This document shows positions 1-5,544 of a DNA stretch of 5,945 nucleotides, piece by piece (within the stretch, counting starts at the first letter, position 1; each line of letters starts with the position of its first letter). The DNA is taken from contig JAGLLQ010000553.1 of assembly GCA_023140455.1 (NCBI GenBank), positions 1 through 5,945 of the forward strand, given 5' to 3'. This stretch comes from Desulfobacteraceae bacterium. Lineage in GTDB: Bacteria; Desulfobacterota; Desulfobacteria; Desulfobacterales; Desulfobacteraceae. A program made the translations under genes and the position numbers. The notes under the pieces were generated by a model. That model was not told the origin of the DNA, made no database searches, and saw nothing but the letters and a program-made list of their open reading frames with translations.

Positions 1-256
1 AATTTTCAAGGGTTCTGACAATATCTCCAACAGTAATTTTATTTGTAGATTTTGCGAGCATATGACCGCCAAAGGGGCCTCTCTGGCTATTGAGAATTTT
101 AGCCTTTTTCAGTTTTCGAGTAAGTTGTTCAAGGTATTTTAAAGATATATTCTGGCGTCTTGAGACATCGCTTAATGGAACAGGTTTTTCAGTTCCATGG
201 ACTGCAACATCCAGAATCAGCCGGGTTCCATATCTGCTTTTTGTTGTTAATCTCAT
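1..256 (-). CDS. rrf2: Rrf2-family transcriptional regulator, N-terminal part (gene runs off the left edge)
   Basis: This is a DNA-binding repressor of the Rrf2/IscR/NsrR family. Eighty-five residues are visible, starting MRLTTKSRYGTRLILDVA, the usual family opening. A winged helix-turn-helix follows: residues 27-50 (PLSDVSRRQNISLKYLEQL) form the recognition region and RGPFGGH at 59-65 is the wing, close to the RGPGGGY wing of IscR. Cysteines that could bind an Fe-S cluster would lie beyond residue 90, outside the window, so cofactor binding cannot be judged. The ATG at 256 is chosen because the family N-terminus begins there and an AAAGGT ribosome site lies 10 nt upstream. In D. vulgaris, rrf2 is the last gene of the hmc operon and lowers its expression; the same location here supports that role. 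The 125 nt upstream gap contains a hairpin, a TATAAT box and a dyad, so it may have its own promoter. Confidence 0.93.
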   Translation of the reverse strand, partial: MRLTTKSRYGTRLILDVAVHGTEKPVPLSDVSRRQNISLKYLEQLTRKLKKAKILNSQRGPFGGHMLAKSTNKITVGDIVRTLEN

Positions 257-266
257 TGTTTATTCG

Positions 267-285
267 ACCTTTGATATAAATTATA
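267..285 (-). promoter_or_regulatory. Putative rrf2 promoter -10 box and ribosome binding site
   Basis: Reading on the minus strand, a perfect TATAAT lies at 285-280, 23 nt before the rrf2 ATG, and AAAGGT lies at 272-267. The possible -35 region at 307-302 (ATGAAC, 16 nt spacing) matches TTGACA poorly. That is typical of a promoter that is weak, activated, or sigma-70-like with a poor -35. The box match is seen in the sequence; promoter activity is inference. In AT-rich DNA a TATAAT can occur by chance. Confidence 0.45.
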
Positions 286-289
286 AGTA

Positions 290-305
290 GAACAAGGTTA
301 TGTTC
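290..305. promoter_or_regulatory. Dyad GAACA-N6-TGTTC, possible operator at the rrf2 promoter
   Basis: A perfect 5 bp inverted repeat with a 6 nt spacer (GAACA, AGGTTA, TGTTC) lies just upstream of the TATAAT box, in the spacer and -35 position of the presumed rrf2 promoter. A repressor bound here would block RNA polymerase. Rrf2-family proteins are dimers that often repress their own genes, so autoregulation is a reasonable guess. The dyad does not obviously match the IscR or NsrR consensus, and a different regulator such as the neighbouring receiver/kinase system is possible. Confidence 0.35.
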
Positions 306-341
306 ATAAATATAGACATACCATTTTTCTATCACTAAGGC

Positions 342-369
342 AAAAGATCATTCCAGAATGATACCTTTT
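342..369 (-). terminator. Hairpin downstream of the kinase gene, candidate intrinsic terminator
   Basis: Beginning 12 nt after the kinase stop codon, the minus strand reads AAAAG, GT, ATCATT, loop CTGG, AATGAT, CTTTT. The inner stem is 6 bp (7 bp if the loop C-G closes) and AAAAG can pair with CTTTT to lengthen it past a 2 nt bulge. The stem is AT-rich and the T run is only four bases, so it would be a weak terminator. It is nearly symmetric, so it could act on either strand or be a regulatory fold upstream of rrf2. Confidence 0.4.
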
Positions 370-381
370 AAAAAAGAATAA

Positions 382-1875
382 TTAATTGTTTGCAGGCCCG
401 AACCCGTTTAGTTTAGAATTATTGGGTTTTTTTCTTGGAAGGCAGATTCTAAACTTGGTCCCCTCGTTCTGTTTTGATTCAACCTTTACATTGCCTCCAT
501 GCTGCTTAATCACTCTGTTAGCAATAAATAATCCAAGCCCTGTACCCTGGGATCCTTTGGAGGTAAAAAACAGGGTAAACATTTTTTCCCTGGTTTCCTG
601 ATCCATGCCGATTCCATTATCTTCTATACTAAAACAGATTGTATTTTTTTGCTCTTCCCATATTTTGAACACAACTTTATGTTCAGCTTTATCTCTGTCA
701 AATGCGCAGGCATCCACAGCGTTTTCAAGGAAATTAACCAGGGCTGCTTCCATCCAGCTGGGATCAATTTCAATTTTTCCAAGAGAATCCTGGATTAAAG
801 TGTCAAACTGGATATTATTTTTCAAGGCCATGGGACTGACACTGGCGATGAGATCGTCTGCAAGAGTACTGACATCCATTGTGATATATTGAAGTTCTCT
901 TGATTTAGCATAGTGCAGGATTTCCAGGACCATTTTTTTTATTTTGTCAGTCATATCCTTTACCTGACCAAATGCTTTAGATACCCTTATTTCATCTTTA
1001 TTGTTTAAACCGGTTTCGAGCTGGTAGACGCCGCCATCAAGGGCAGTGAGCATCCCTTTTACTCCGTGGGACATGGATCCAATCATCAGGCCGAGAGAAG
1101 TCAGATGATCCTGGAGTTGCCGGATTTGGGTGATATTGGTAGACATTTCCATAACCTGGGTGATCTCACCTTTTTCATCCATTATTGGAGCAGTATGAGT
1201 CAATACATTGTACTGCTTTCCTGATTTGGACGTAACAATCTCTTCAGTACTGTGGACACGGCCGTCATTTAATGTTTCAACCACAGGACATTTTTCACAC
1301 TGGGAATCACGATGTTTATATATTTTAAAACAGTGTTCTCCAATAGCATTCCCAAAATGATCCTTGAAACGTTTATTAGTTGCCGTAAGCCTCAGGTTTT
1401 TATCCTGAACAGAAATGTAACAGGGTACTACATCAAAAAGTTGATTAAAAAGATTCTGAGCATTGTGTAAATCTGCCAGGCGTTCAGAATAGAGATCGAT
1501 TTTCTGGATTTGAAGGCTTTGTTTTTTAGCTTTGTTTAAGGCGAACTCCAGAGCTTTGCTGTTAAGTGGTTTTGCAAGATAATTGCTGGCTAATAGGTTG
1601 AAACGATCCATTGCAGCATCAAGCTTGTCTGGTAGAGCAAATGCAATGATCTGGGTCATGGGACTTTTTTCTGCAACGGATATAATGCTTGAAGCGATCT
1701 CATCATTAATCAGCAGGTCTCCAAGAATAATATCCCAGAAGGAATTTGTCAGATGTGATAAAATTTCTTTAGTACTGTCAACAATTGTAACATCATATTG
1801 AAGACGCGTAAGATAGATTTTTAATGCATCTGCGTGCTCTCTGTCATCATCTATTAGTAATATTTGATCCGTCAT
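382..1875 (-). CDS. Receiver-PAS-histidine kinase (redox-type sensor kinase)
   Basis: A 497-residue cytoplasmic signalling protein with no membrane segments. Residues 1-118 are a receiver: acidic pocket D9-D11, probable phospho-acceptor D53 and K102-P103, but the usual Ser/Thr after beta-4 is Ala80. Residues 119-138 look like a helical linker. Residues 140-250 are a PAS domain with C182, C193 and C196 followed by Pro (C-x10-C-x2-CP), which suggests a metal, Fe-S or thiol redox sensor (inference). The phospho-acceptor helix carries H270 in SHGVKGML, a variant H-box lacking the usual acidic residue after His. The HATPase domain follows: N box with N385 in NFLENAVDA, G1 DNGIG at 419-423, F box FFTSKG and G2 GTGLGL at 444-449. 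The start is fixed by the receiver's first strand (QILLIDDD), yet it has no clear Shine-Dalgarno. Lying just after the stand-alone receiver, it is the obvious candidate to phosphorylate it. Confidence 0.9.
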   Translation of the reverse strand: MTDQILLIDDDREHADALKIYLTRLQYDVTIVDSTKEILSHLTNSFWDIILGDLLINDEIASSIISVAEKSPMTQIIAFALPDKLDAAMDRFNLLASNYLAKPLNSKALEFALNKAKKQSLQIQKIDLYSERLADLHNAQNLFNQLFDVVPCYISVQDKNLRLTATNKRFKDHFGNAIGEHCFKIYKHRDSQCEKCPVVETLNDGRVHSTEEIVTSKSGKQYNVLTHTAPIMDEKGEITQVMEMSTNITQIRQLQDHLTSLGLMIGSMSHGVKGMLTALDGGVYQLETGLNNKDEIRVSKAFGQVKDMTDKIKKMVLEILHYAKSRELQYITMDVSTLADDLIASVSPMALKNNIQFDTLIQDSLGKIEIDPSWMEAALVNFLENAVDACAFDRDKAEHKVVFKIWEEQKNTICFSIEDNGIGMDQETREKMFTLFFTSKGSQGTGLGLFIANRVIKQHGGNVKVESKQNEGTKFRICLPRKKPNNSKLNGFGPANN

Positions 1876-1939
1876 AGGCTTAAGGTTATAAAAACCTGAC
1901 TTGCTCTTAAAATATTTTCACCAAGGTTAGCCACCAATA
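1876..1939 (-). promoter_or_regulatory. 64 nt gap before the kinase with paired TAACCTT motifs and a TATAAC box
   Basis: This gap is longer than the 16-45 nt gaps among the upstream genes. On the minus strand it carries TAACCTT twice (1929-1923 and 1888-1882, 41 nt apart, about four helical turns); the same heptamer is in the rrf2 dyad spacer. TATAAC at 1890-1885 resembles a -10 box, lies 9 nt before the kinase ATG, and sits within a short AGGTT/AACCT inverted repeat (1897-1883). No good -35 or Shine-Dalgarno is seen. An internal promoter giving a near-leaderless kinase mRNA is possible but unproven. Confidence 0.3.
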
Positions 1940-2293
1940 TTATCCTATGGTATCTTTGACAATACCTAACAGTTCTTCACGATCAAAAGGCTTTTTAAGG
2001 GAAGCTACAGCTTTAGTTACCGCATAGGCATTACCAGAAAGACCTGAAATAACAATAACAGGAATGTTTTTCAGTTTAGAATCCTGGGACATGTGACGGT
2101 AGAATCTGGGCCCCCATTCTCCAGGCATTTCAATATCCAGAGTGATAAGGTCAGGAATATTTTCCTTAGCCTTTTCAAGTCCGTCTTTTCCATCCTTTGC
2201 AAGAGTGGTGTCATATCCATTATCTTTGAACAGTGCATCCAGATAATCCTGGATGTTTGGGTCATCATCAATGATAAGAATTCTTTTTTTCAT
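1940..2293 (-). CDS. rrf1: Stand-alone receiver-domain response regulator, Rrf1-like
   Basis: A 117-residue single receiver domain with no output domain, so it must act by protein contact, as a phosphorelay step or by titration. The full catalytic set is present: acidic pocket D9-D11 (ILIIDDDPNI), phospho-acceptor D53 in TLDIEMPG, S83 in VIVISG and K101 in LKKPFD. The D53 loop runs into an unusual GEWGPRFYRHM stretch at 58-68. GAGAGGA at 2304-2298 is a good ribosome site 4 nt before the ATG. It starts 16 nt after the stress-protein stop. In D. vulgaris the gene after hmcF is rrf1, also a lone receiver and followed by rrf2; this gene's type and setting match, though here usp lies before it and a kinase after it. 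The receiver assignment is firm; orthology to Rrf1 rests on context and length. Confidence 0.88.
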   Translation of the reverse strand: MKKRILIIDDDPNIQDYLDALFKDNGYDTTLAKDGKDGLEKAKENIPDLITLDIEMPGEWGPRFYRHMSQDSKLKNIPVIVISGLSGNAYAVTKAVASLKKPFDREELLGIVKDTIG

Positions 2294-2309
2294 AATATCC
2301 TCTCAAATT

Positions 2310-3209
2310 TTATCGATTAACACTAATAACAGGACATCCTGCCCTGACAATTACCTGTTCGACATTACTTCCTAAATTTGTATCTTCAGATTTTATTTTT
2401 CTGGAATGGTGTGCCATAACAATCAGATCTGAGTGATTATCCCTGGCATATTTTACAATCTCAATATAGGGAATGCCTTCTAATACATCCATTGAATAGT
2501 CTTTAAGCTCCTTTAGGTGGGATTCATATCGGGATCTGATTCTTCTAAGGTTTTCTCTGATTTTTTGTTCGATATCATCCTGTGGTAATAATACTCCCGT
2601 AGATAAGGATGTGATATCAAGAGCGTGGAAGACGTTAAGCTCACAATCAAGGGCTTTTGCAATTTTAAAGGCAAAATCAAATGCCTTCTCCGATGTTTTG
2701 GAAAAATCAGTACCAAATGTAATATTGGAGAGCCCGCCCCAAAAAGAGGCTGCCGGGCGATTCACAACCAGCACCGGGCATTTTGCAGATTTGGCAATTT
2801 TCTGAAGAGTACTGCCCGCAGCACATTTCTTATAAACAGATTCGTCTTCATCTCCGGTGCTGCCGCCCAAAAGAATCAGATCTGGTTTGGTATCCTTTGC
2901 CTCTCTCAATATTTCCCTGGCTGGTAATCCAACGGTAACATTGATAGAAGATTTCAAGTCGTCAGTGAGGTATTTAGAATAATAGGTTGTTACTTCTTCT
3001 TTAACCCAGTCCATATATTCATCATCCACATTAACCTTTTCTTTAGATTTAACATCCACTACAACCTGGCTGAACCCACGGGATGGGACTCCAAGGACAT
3101 GAAAAATATCCAGATGGGCATTATAATTTTTTGCAATGTTGAAAGCGACCCTGGCTGCATGGTCACTGACCTCGGTTGCTGATGTGGCAAATAGAATTTT
3201 TTTAAACAT
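2310..3209 (-). CDS. Tandem universal stress protein (two UspA domains)
   Basis: A 299-residue cytoplasmic protein made of two Usp folds, about residues 1-151 and 160-299. Each opens with a beta strand motif (KKILFATSAT; NITFGTDFS) and ends with CPVLVVNR or CPVISVNR, the standard Usp termini. Domain 1 keeps glycines of the ATP-binding loop: G116, G119 and later G132-S133-T134, with a longer insert than the classic G-2x-G-9x-G-S/T. Domain 2 has A266-H-H where glycine is expected but retains G280-S281, so nucleotide binding may differ between halves. The start has GAGGT at 3219-3215 and lies 25 nt after the hmcF stop. Usp proteins sense ATP/AMP or stress state and bind partners; placement between the redox complex and its regulators suggests an energy-status role (inference). 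The exact ligand and partner cannot be read from sequence. Confidence 0.92.
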   Translation of the reverse strand: MFKKILFATSATEVSDHAARVAFNIAKNYNAHLDIFHVLGVPSRGFSQVVVDVKSKEKVNVDDEYMDWVKEEVTTYYSKYLTDDLKSSINVTVGLPAREILREAKDTKPDLILLGGSTGDEDESVYKKCAAGSTLQKIAKSAKCPVLVVNRPAASFWGGLSNITFGTDFSKTSEKAFDFAFKIAKALDCELNVFHALDITSLSTGVLLPQDDIEQKIRENLRRIRSRYESHLKELKDYSMDVLEGIPYIEIVKYARDNHSDLIVMAHHSRKIKSEDTNLGSNVEQVIVRAGCPVISVNR

Positions 3210-3234
3210 GATATACCTCGTTTATTATGGGTAT

Positions 3235-4623
3235 CTATTCTTCCGGTTTCAGTCGATTCGGGATATCTAACATTTTTATAATTACAGGTTTTAAAAATGA
3301 CCATCTGATACCGATACTGTATTCCTCTTCAAGATCCCGGATAGCGTCCCAGCAGTTATGGCATGGTGCTAAGACAAGTTTAGCTCCGGTTTTGAGAATT
3401 TGATCTCTTTTTGTGATAAGAGCCTTGTTCCTCTGTTTTCTGAATTTTCCAATACCATTAAATCCACCACCACCACCGCAACAATAATTATGTTCCTTAT
3501 TGGGAGACATTTCCACAAAATATCCAGGTTCAACAATATAGCTGATGATTTCACGGGTGGCATCTTTTAATCCCTGGTTTCTAATGTAATTGCAGGAATC
3601 CTGAATGGTAACCAGTTCTTTAATACGTTTGGATGGATCAATTTTAAGCTTACCTGTTCTTAACGCCTCTGCCAGCCATTCTACATAGTGAATACTTTCA
3701 ACTGGCGGAAGGCCATCTTTTCGTCCTGCCCAGTATGGCCCTTCTATAACTGTTGCTCTATGGGCGTGACCACATTCTGTACCTATCATTCTTTTGGGTT
3801 TCAGGCGTTCCATGGCTGCATATACTGATTCCACCTGCATTTTGCAAGCTGCCCAGTCTCCGGCAAACATGGCAAGACTGGTCTGTTCCCATCCTTCTGA
3901 AGGTATTGTCCAGTTTTCGCCTGCAATATGGAAAAGGATAGCTGCTTCAGCAAGATCCTCAGGATAGTGTTTGACTTCTCTTGCATTGACTGTGTAAAGA
4001 ATATCAGCACCTTCTATATCTAGAGGAGCTGCAAGACCGGGATATTCATCTTCATTCTCTTCGATCATCCATTCAAAGGTTTCCACAAAATCTTCATTAG
4101 TTACATCCATCTGTGCCCGATATGCTCTGTGCATACCTGCGCCTATTTTCATTTCCCAGGGGACAAATCCCTGCTGGTATAACAGCCCGCGAAGATAACC
4201 AAACATGATGCCTGTATCAATGCCATGGGGGCAGTATGTCCCGCATCTGTTACAGCAGGTGCATTGTGACCAGGCTACTTCCATGGCATGACGCATGAAT
4301 TTATTGTCTACTTTACCCTTGCGTTTAATAATTTCTCCAAGGGTTGACTGAATTTTATAGGCCGGCACCTGTTTGGGATCTCTGTCATTAACCTGATAAA
4401 TAAAACAGGATTCAGCACACATACCGCAATGAGCGCAGATTTCGAACCAGGTTTTCAGTCTGGATTTCAATGTATTCTGAATAGTTTTCCATAAAAGATC
4501 AGAATCAATATCCAGGCTTTCCATCTCTTCATAATAGGTATTGCCACTGGTATCTGACAAAAGAAAATTAACTTCTTCCGGTGTCTCTATGGGTGTTTTA
4601 TTACAATATTTTCCTTCCGGCAT
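3235..4623 (-). CDS. hmcF: HmcF, HdrD-like cytoplasmic iron-sulfur subunit of the Hmc complex
   Basis: The presumed cytoplasmic electron exit of the Hmc complex, 462 residues, about the length of D. vulgaris HmcF. After a roughly 60-residue N-terminal segment come two [4Fe-4S] sites: C63-x2-C66-x2-C69-x3-C73 ([11 protein letters not shown]) and C121-x2-C124-x2-C127-x3-C131-P, the second with an extra C123. The C-terminal half has one complete CCG domain as in HdrD/HdrB: C344, then CCGGGGG at 381-387, then C421-x2-C424. The earlier half-domain is degenerate, with only isolated C260 and C284 (GTECGHAH). In heterodisulfide reductase, CCG domains bind a noncubane cluster where thiol-disulfide chemistry occurs; the substrate of HmcF is not established. 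There are no membrane segments. AAGGAGAT at 4638-4631 gives a good start. It lies 45 nt after hmcE, its likely membrane partner. TmcB is the closest alternative name, but the hmcC-hmcD-hmcE context favours HmcF. Confidence 0.93.
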   Translation of the reverse strand: MPEGKYCNKTPIETPEEVNFLLSDTSGNTYYEEMESLDIDSDLLWKTIQNTLKSRLKTWFEICAHCGMCAESCFIYQVNDRDPKQVPAYKIQSTLGEIIKRKGKVDNKFMRHAMEVAWSQCTCCNRCGTYCPHGIDTGIMFGYLRGLLYQQGFVPWEMKIGAGMHRAYRAQMDVTNEDFVETFEWMIEENEDEYPGLAAPLDIEGADILYTVNAREVKHYPEDLAEAAILFHIAGENWTIPSEGWEQTSLAMFAGDWAACKMQVESVYAAMERLKPKRMIGTECGHAHRATVIEGPYWAGRKDGLPPVESIHYVEWLAEALRTGKLKIDPSKRIKELVTIQDSCNYIRNQGLKDATREIISYIVEPGYFVEMSPNKEHNYCCGGGGGFNGIGKFRKQRNKALITKRDQILKTGAKLVLAPCHNCWDAIRDLEEEYSIGIRWSFLKPVIIKMLDIPNRLKPEE

Positions 4624-4668
4624 GGAATTTATCTCCTTTATTGTATTTGCATATGTAAAATATTGACC

Positions 4669-5346
4669 TTACCAGGCCATTTTAGTGCCCTTCATTCCTC
4701 CACGTTTGATACCGAAATCCATACCCAACTGGGCGCGTGAGGCAAAAAATAAAAATACATGAGAAAGCTTTGTAAAAGGAATCGCAATTAAAAGAACTTC
4801 TCCGCAAAATATATGCACGTTGAGTAAAACTGAATATTCTCCCACCTGGTAGCGGGCTAAAAGGCCTGTTACAAAAGGTGCTATTGCTATAAGCAGGATG
4901 AGGTAATCATATAAAGTGGTCATAATTCTAACTTCTGGCAGGGCAATACGTCTCAATATCAGAAAAAAGGCACATATCAGAGCTGTCCATGTAAGAAAGT
5001 CAGCCAGACAGGCGCTTAAGGTAAAAAAGGAAAACCCTGTCTTACTTTCAAGAAAGACATTATGTCCAGCCAGGAACAACGGAACAAACACAGCACCTAT
5101 GTGAAATCCGAAAAAAATAATTGCCATAAAAGGCTGGGTTCTCCAGCCATATGTGCCAAAAGGGACCAGCCATTTATAAATGGAACGCATTGCTCCTTTG
5201 AATCCCTGAATCGGATGGGCTTTATACGCAACACGGTCAAGCTGCCAGCTTAAGCCTTTAAAGTACAGTACAAATCGTACCAGCATTCCAATAAGACAGA
5301 CACTTAAAGCTATCCAGAAAAAGATGCCTGTTAAAAAATTATGCAT
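4669..5346 (-). CDS. hmcE: HmcE, NarI-like cytochrome b membrane subunit of the Hmc complex
   Basis: An integral inner-membrane protein of 225 residues with about five hydrophobic helices (roughly 5-29, 73-92, 105-131, 147-166 and 178-201), as in NarI, HdrE and DsrM. Likely haem b ligands are H82 in helix 2 (FFGFHIG), perhaps H95, and the pair H178 and H196 in the last helix (NVHIFCGE, PFTKLSH). The 18-residue step between the last two equals the H187-H205 step of NarI, a strong family sign. The tail after residue 202 is basic and probably cytoplasmic. It passes electrons across the membrane to HmcF, the next gene. The length agrees with D. vulgaris HmcE. GGAGG at 5360-5356 lies 9 nt before the ATG. 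TmcC is a homologue and the main alternative, but the adjacent hmcC and hmcD argue for Hmc. Confidence 0.92.
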   Translation of the reverse strand: MHNFLTGIFFWIALSVCLIGMLVRFVLYFKGLSWQLDRVAYKAHPIQGFKGAMRSIYKWLVPFGTYGWRTQPFMAIIFFGFHIGAVFVPLFLAGHNVFLESKTGFSFFTLSACLADFLTWTALICAFFLILRRIALPEVRIMTTLYDYLILLIAIAPFVTGLLARYQVGEYSVLLNVHIFCGEVLLIAIPFTKLSHVFLFFASRAQLGMDFGIKRGGMKGTKMAW

Positions 5347-5363
5347 TTAATTATGCCTCCGTA

Positions 5364-5384
5364 TCATTATTAAGTCATTATTAA
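5364..5384. repeat. Two 10 bp direct repeats in the hmcD-hmcE gap
   Basis: TCATTATTAA occurs twice in tandem (5364-5373 and 5375-5384), separated by a single G, giving an 11 nt period. The pair fills most of the 39 nt gap between hmcD and hmcE, immediately upstream of the hmcE ribosome site. It may be a replication-slippage duplication or a translation-spacing element; no known site is recognised. Confidence 0.6.
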
Positions 5385-5385
5385 A

Positions 5386-5520
5386 TTAATCTTTTTCTCT
5401 GCCATTCAGAAAATACCAGAAAAGCGGCATGAAAATCAGGATACCACCCATGATCAGGTAGGTAATATTTTTTGTATGTGTCATGAAATCCTGAAGTGTG
5501 TAAATTATGGTTTCCAACAT
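5386..5520 (-). CDS. hmcD: HmcD, small single-helix membrane subunit of the Hmc complex
   Basis: A 44-residue protein that gene callers easily miss. It starts MLETIIYTLQDFMTHTKN, has one hydrophobic helix at about residues 19-39 (TYLIMGGILIFMPLFWYFL) and ends in a short charged tail, NGREKD, probably cytoplasmic. No cofactor-binding residues are apparent; it probably packs between the larger membrane subunits. D. vulgaris HmcD is likewise a protein of under 50 residues lying between hmcC and hmcE, and position is the main evidence here. A strong AAAGGAGG at 5530-5523 lies 2 nt before the ATG, with 24 nt from the hmcC stop, so translation is well supported. Identity would be uncertain without the neighbours. 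Confidence 0.87.
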   Translation of the reverse strand: MLETIIYTLQDFMTHTKNITYLIMGGILIFMPLFWYFLNGREKD

Positions 5521-5544
5521 AGCCTCCTTTAATTATTATGCAAT

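Noticed and set aside
90..290. Plus-strand open frame of 66 codons
   Set aside because: It is antisense to the clear Rrf2 N-terminus and runs into the rrf2 promoter region; the protein resembles nothing recognisable and no ribosome site is evident.
386..892. Two plus-strand open frames antisense to the kinase
   Set aside because: They mirror the HATPase and phospho-acceptor domains of a well-supported kinase; no start signals or domain features of their own.
2625..2927. Plus-strand frame of 100 codons within the stress protein gene
   Set aside because: Antisense shadow of the Usp domain coding sequence; no recognisable motif and no upstream signals.
3059..3304. Minus-strand alternate frame overlapping the hmcF-usp junction
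   Set aside because: It overlaps two real genes out of frame, lacks a family match and would require heavy overlap that the good ribosome site of usp makes unnecessary.
3460..3485. CCA/CCG-like triplet repeat (caccaccaccgcaac) as a microsatellite
   Set aside because: It simply encodes the GGGGG run after the CC pair of the HmcF CCG domain on the minus strand.
4623..4669. Reading the HmcE/HmcF pair as TmcC/TmcB
   Set aside because: The proteins are homologous, but the adjoining NrfD-type subunit, the small hmcD gene and linked rrf1/rrf2-type regulators fit the hmc arrangement rather than tmc.
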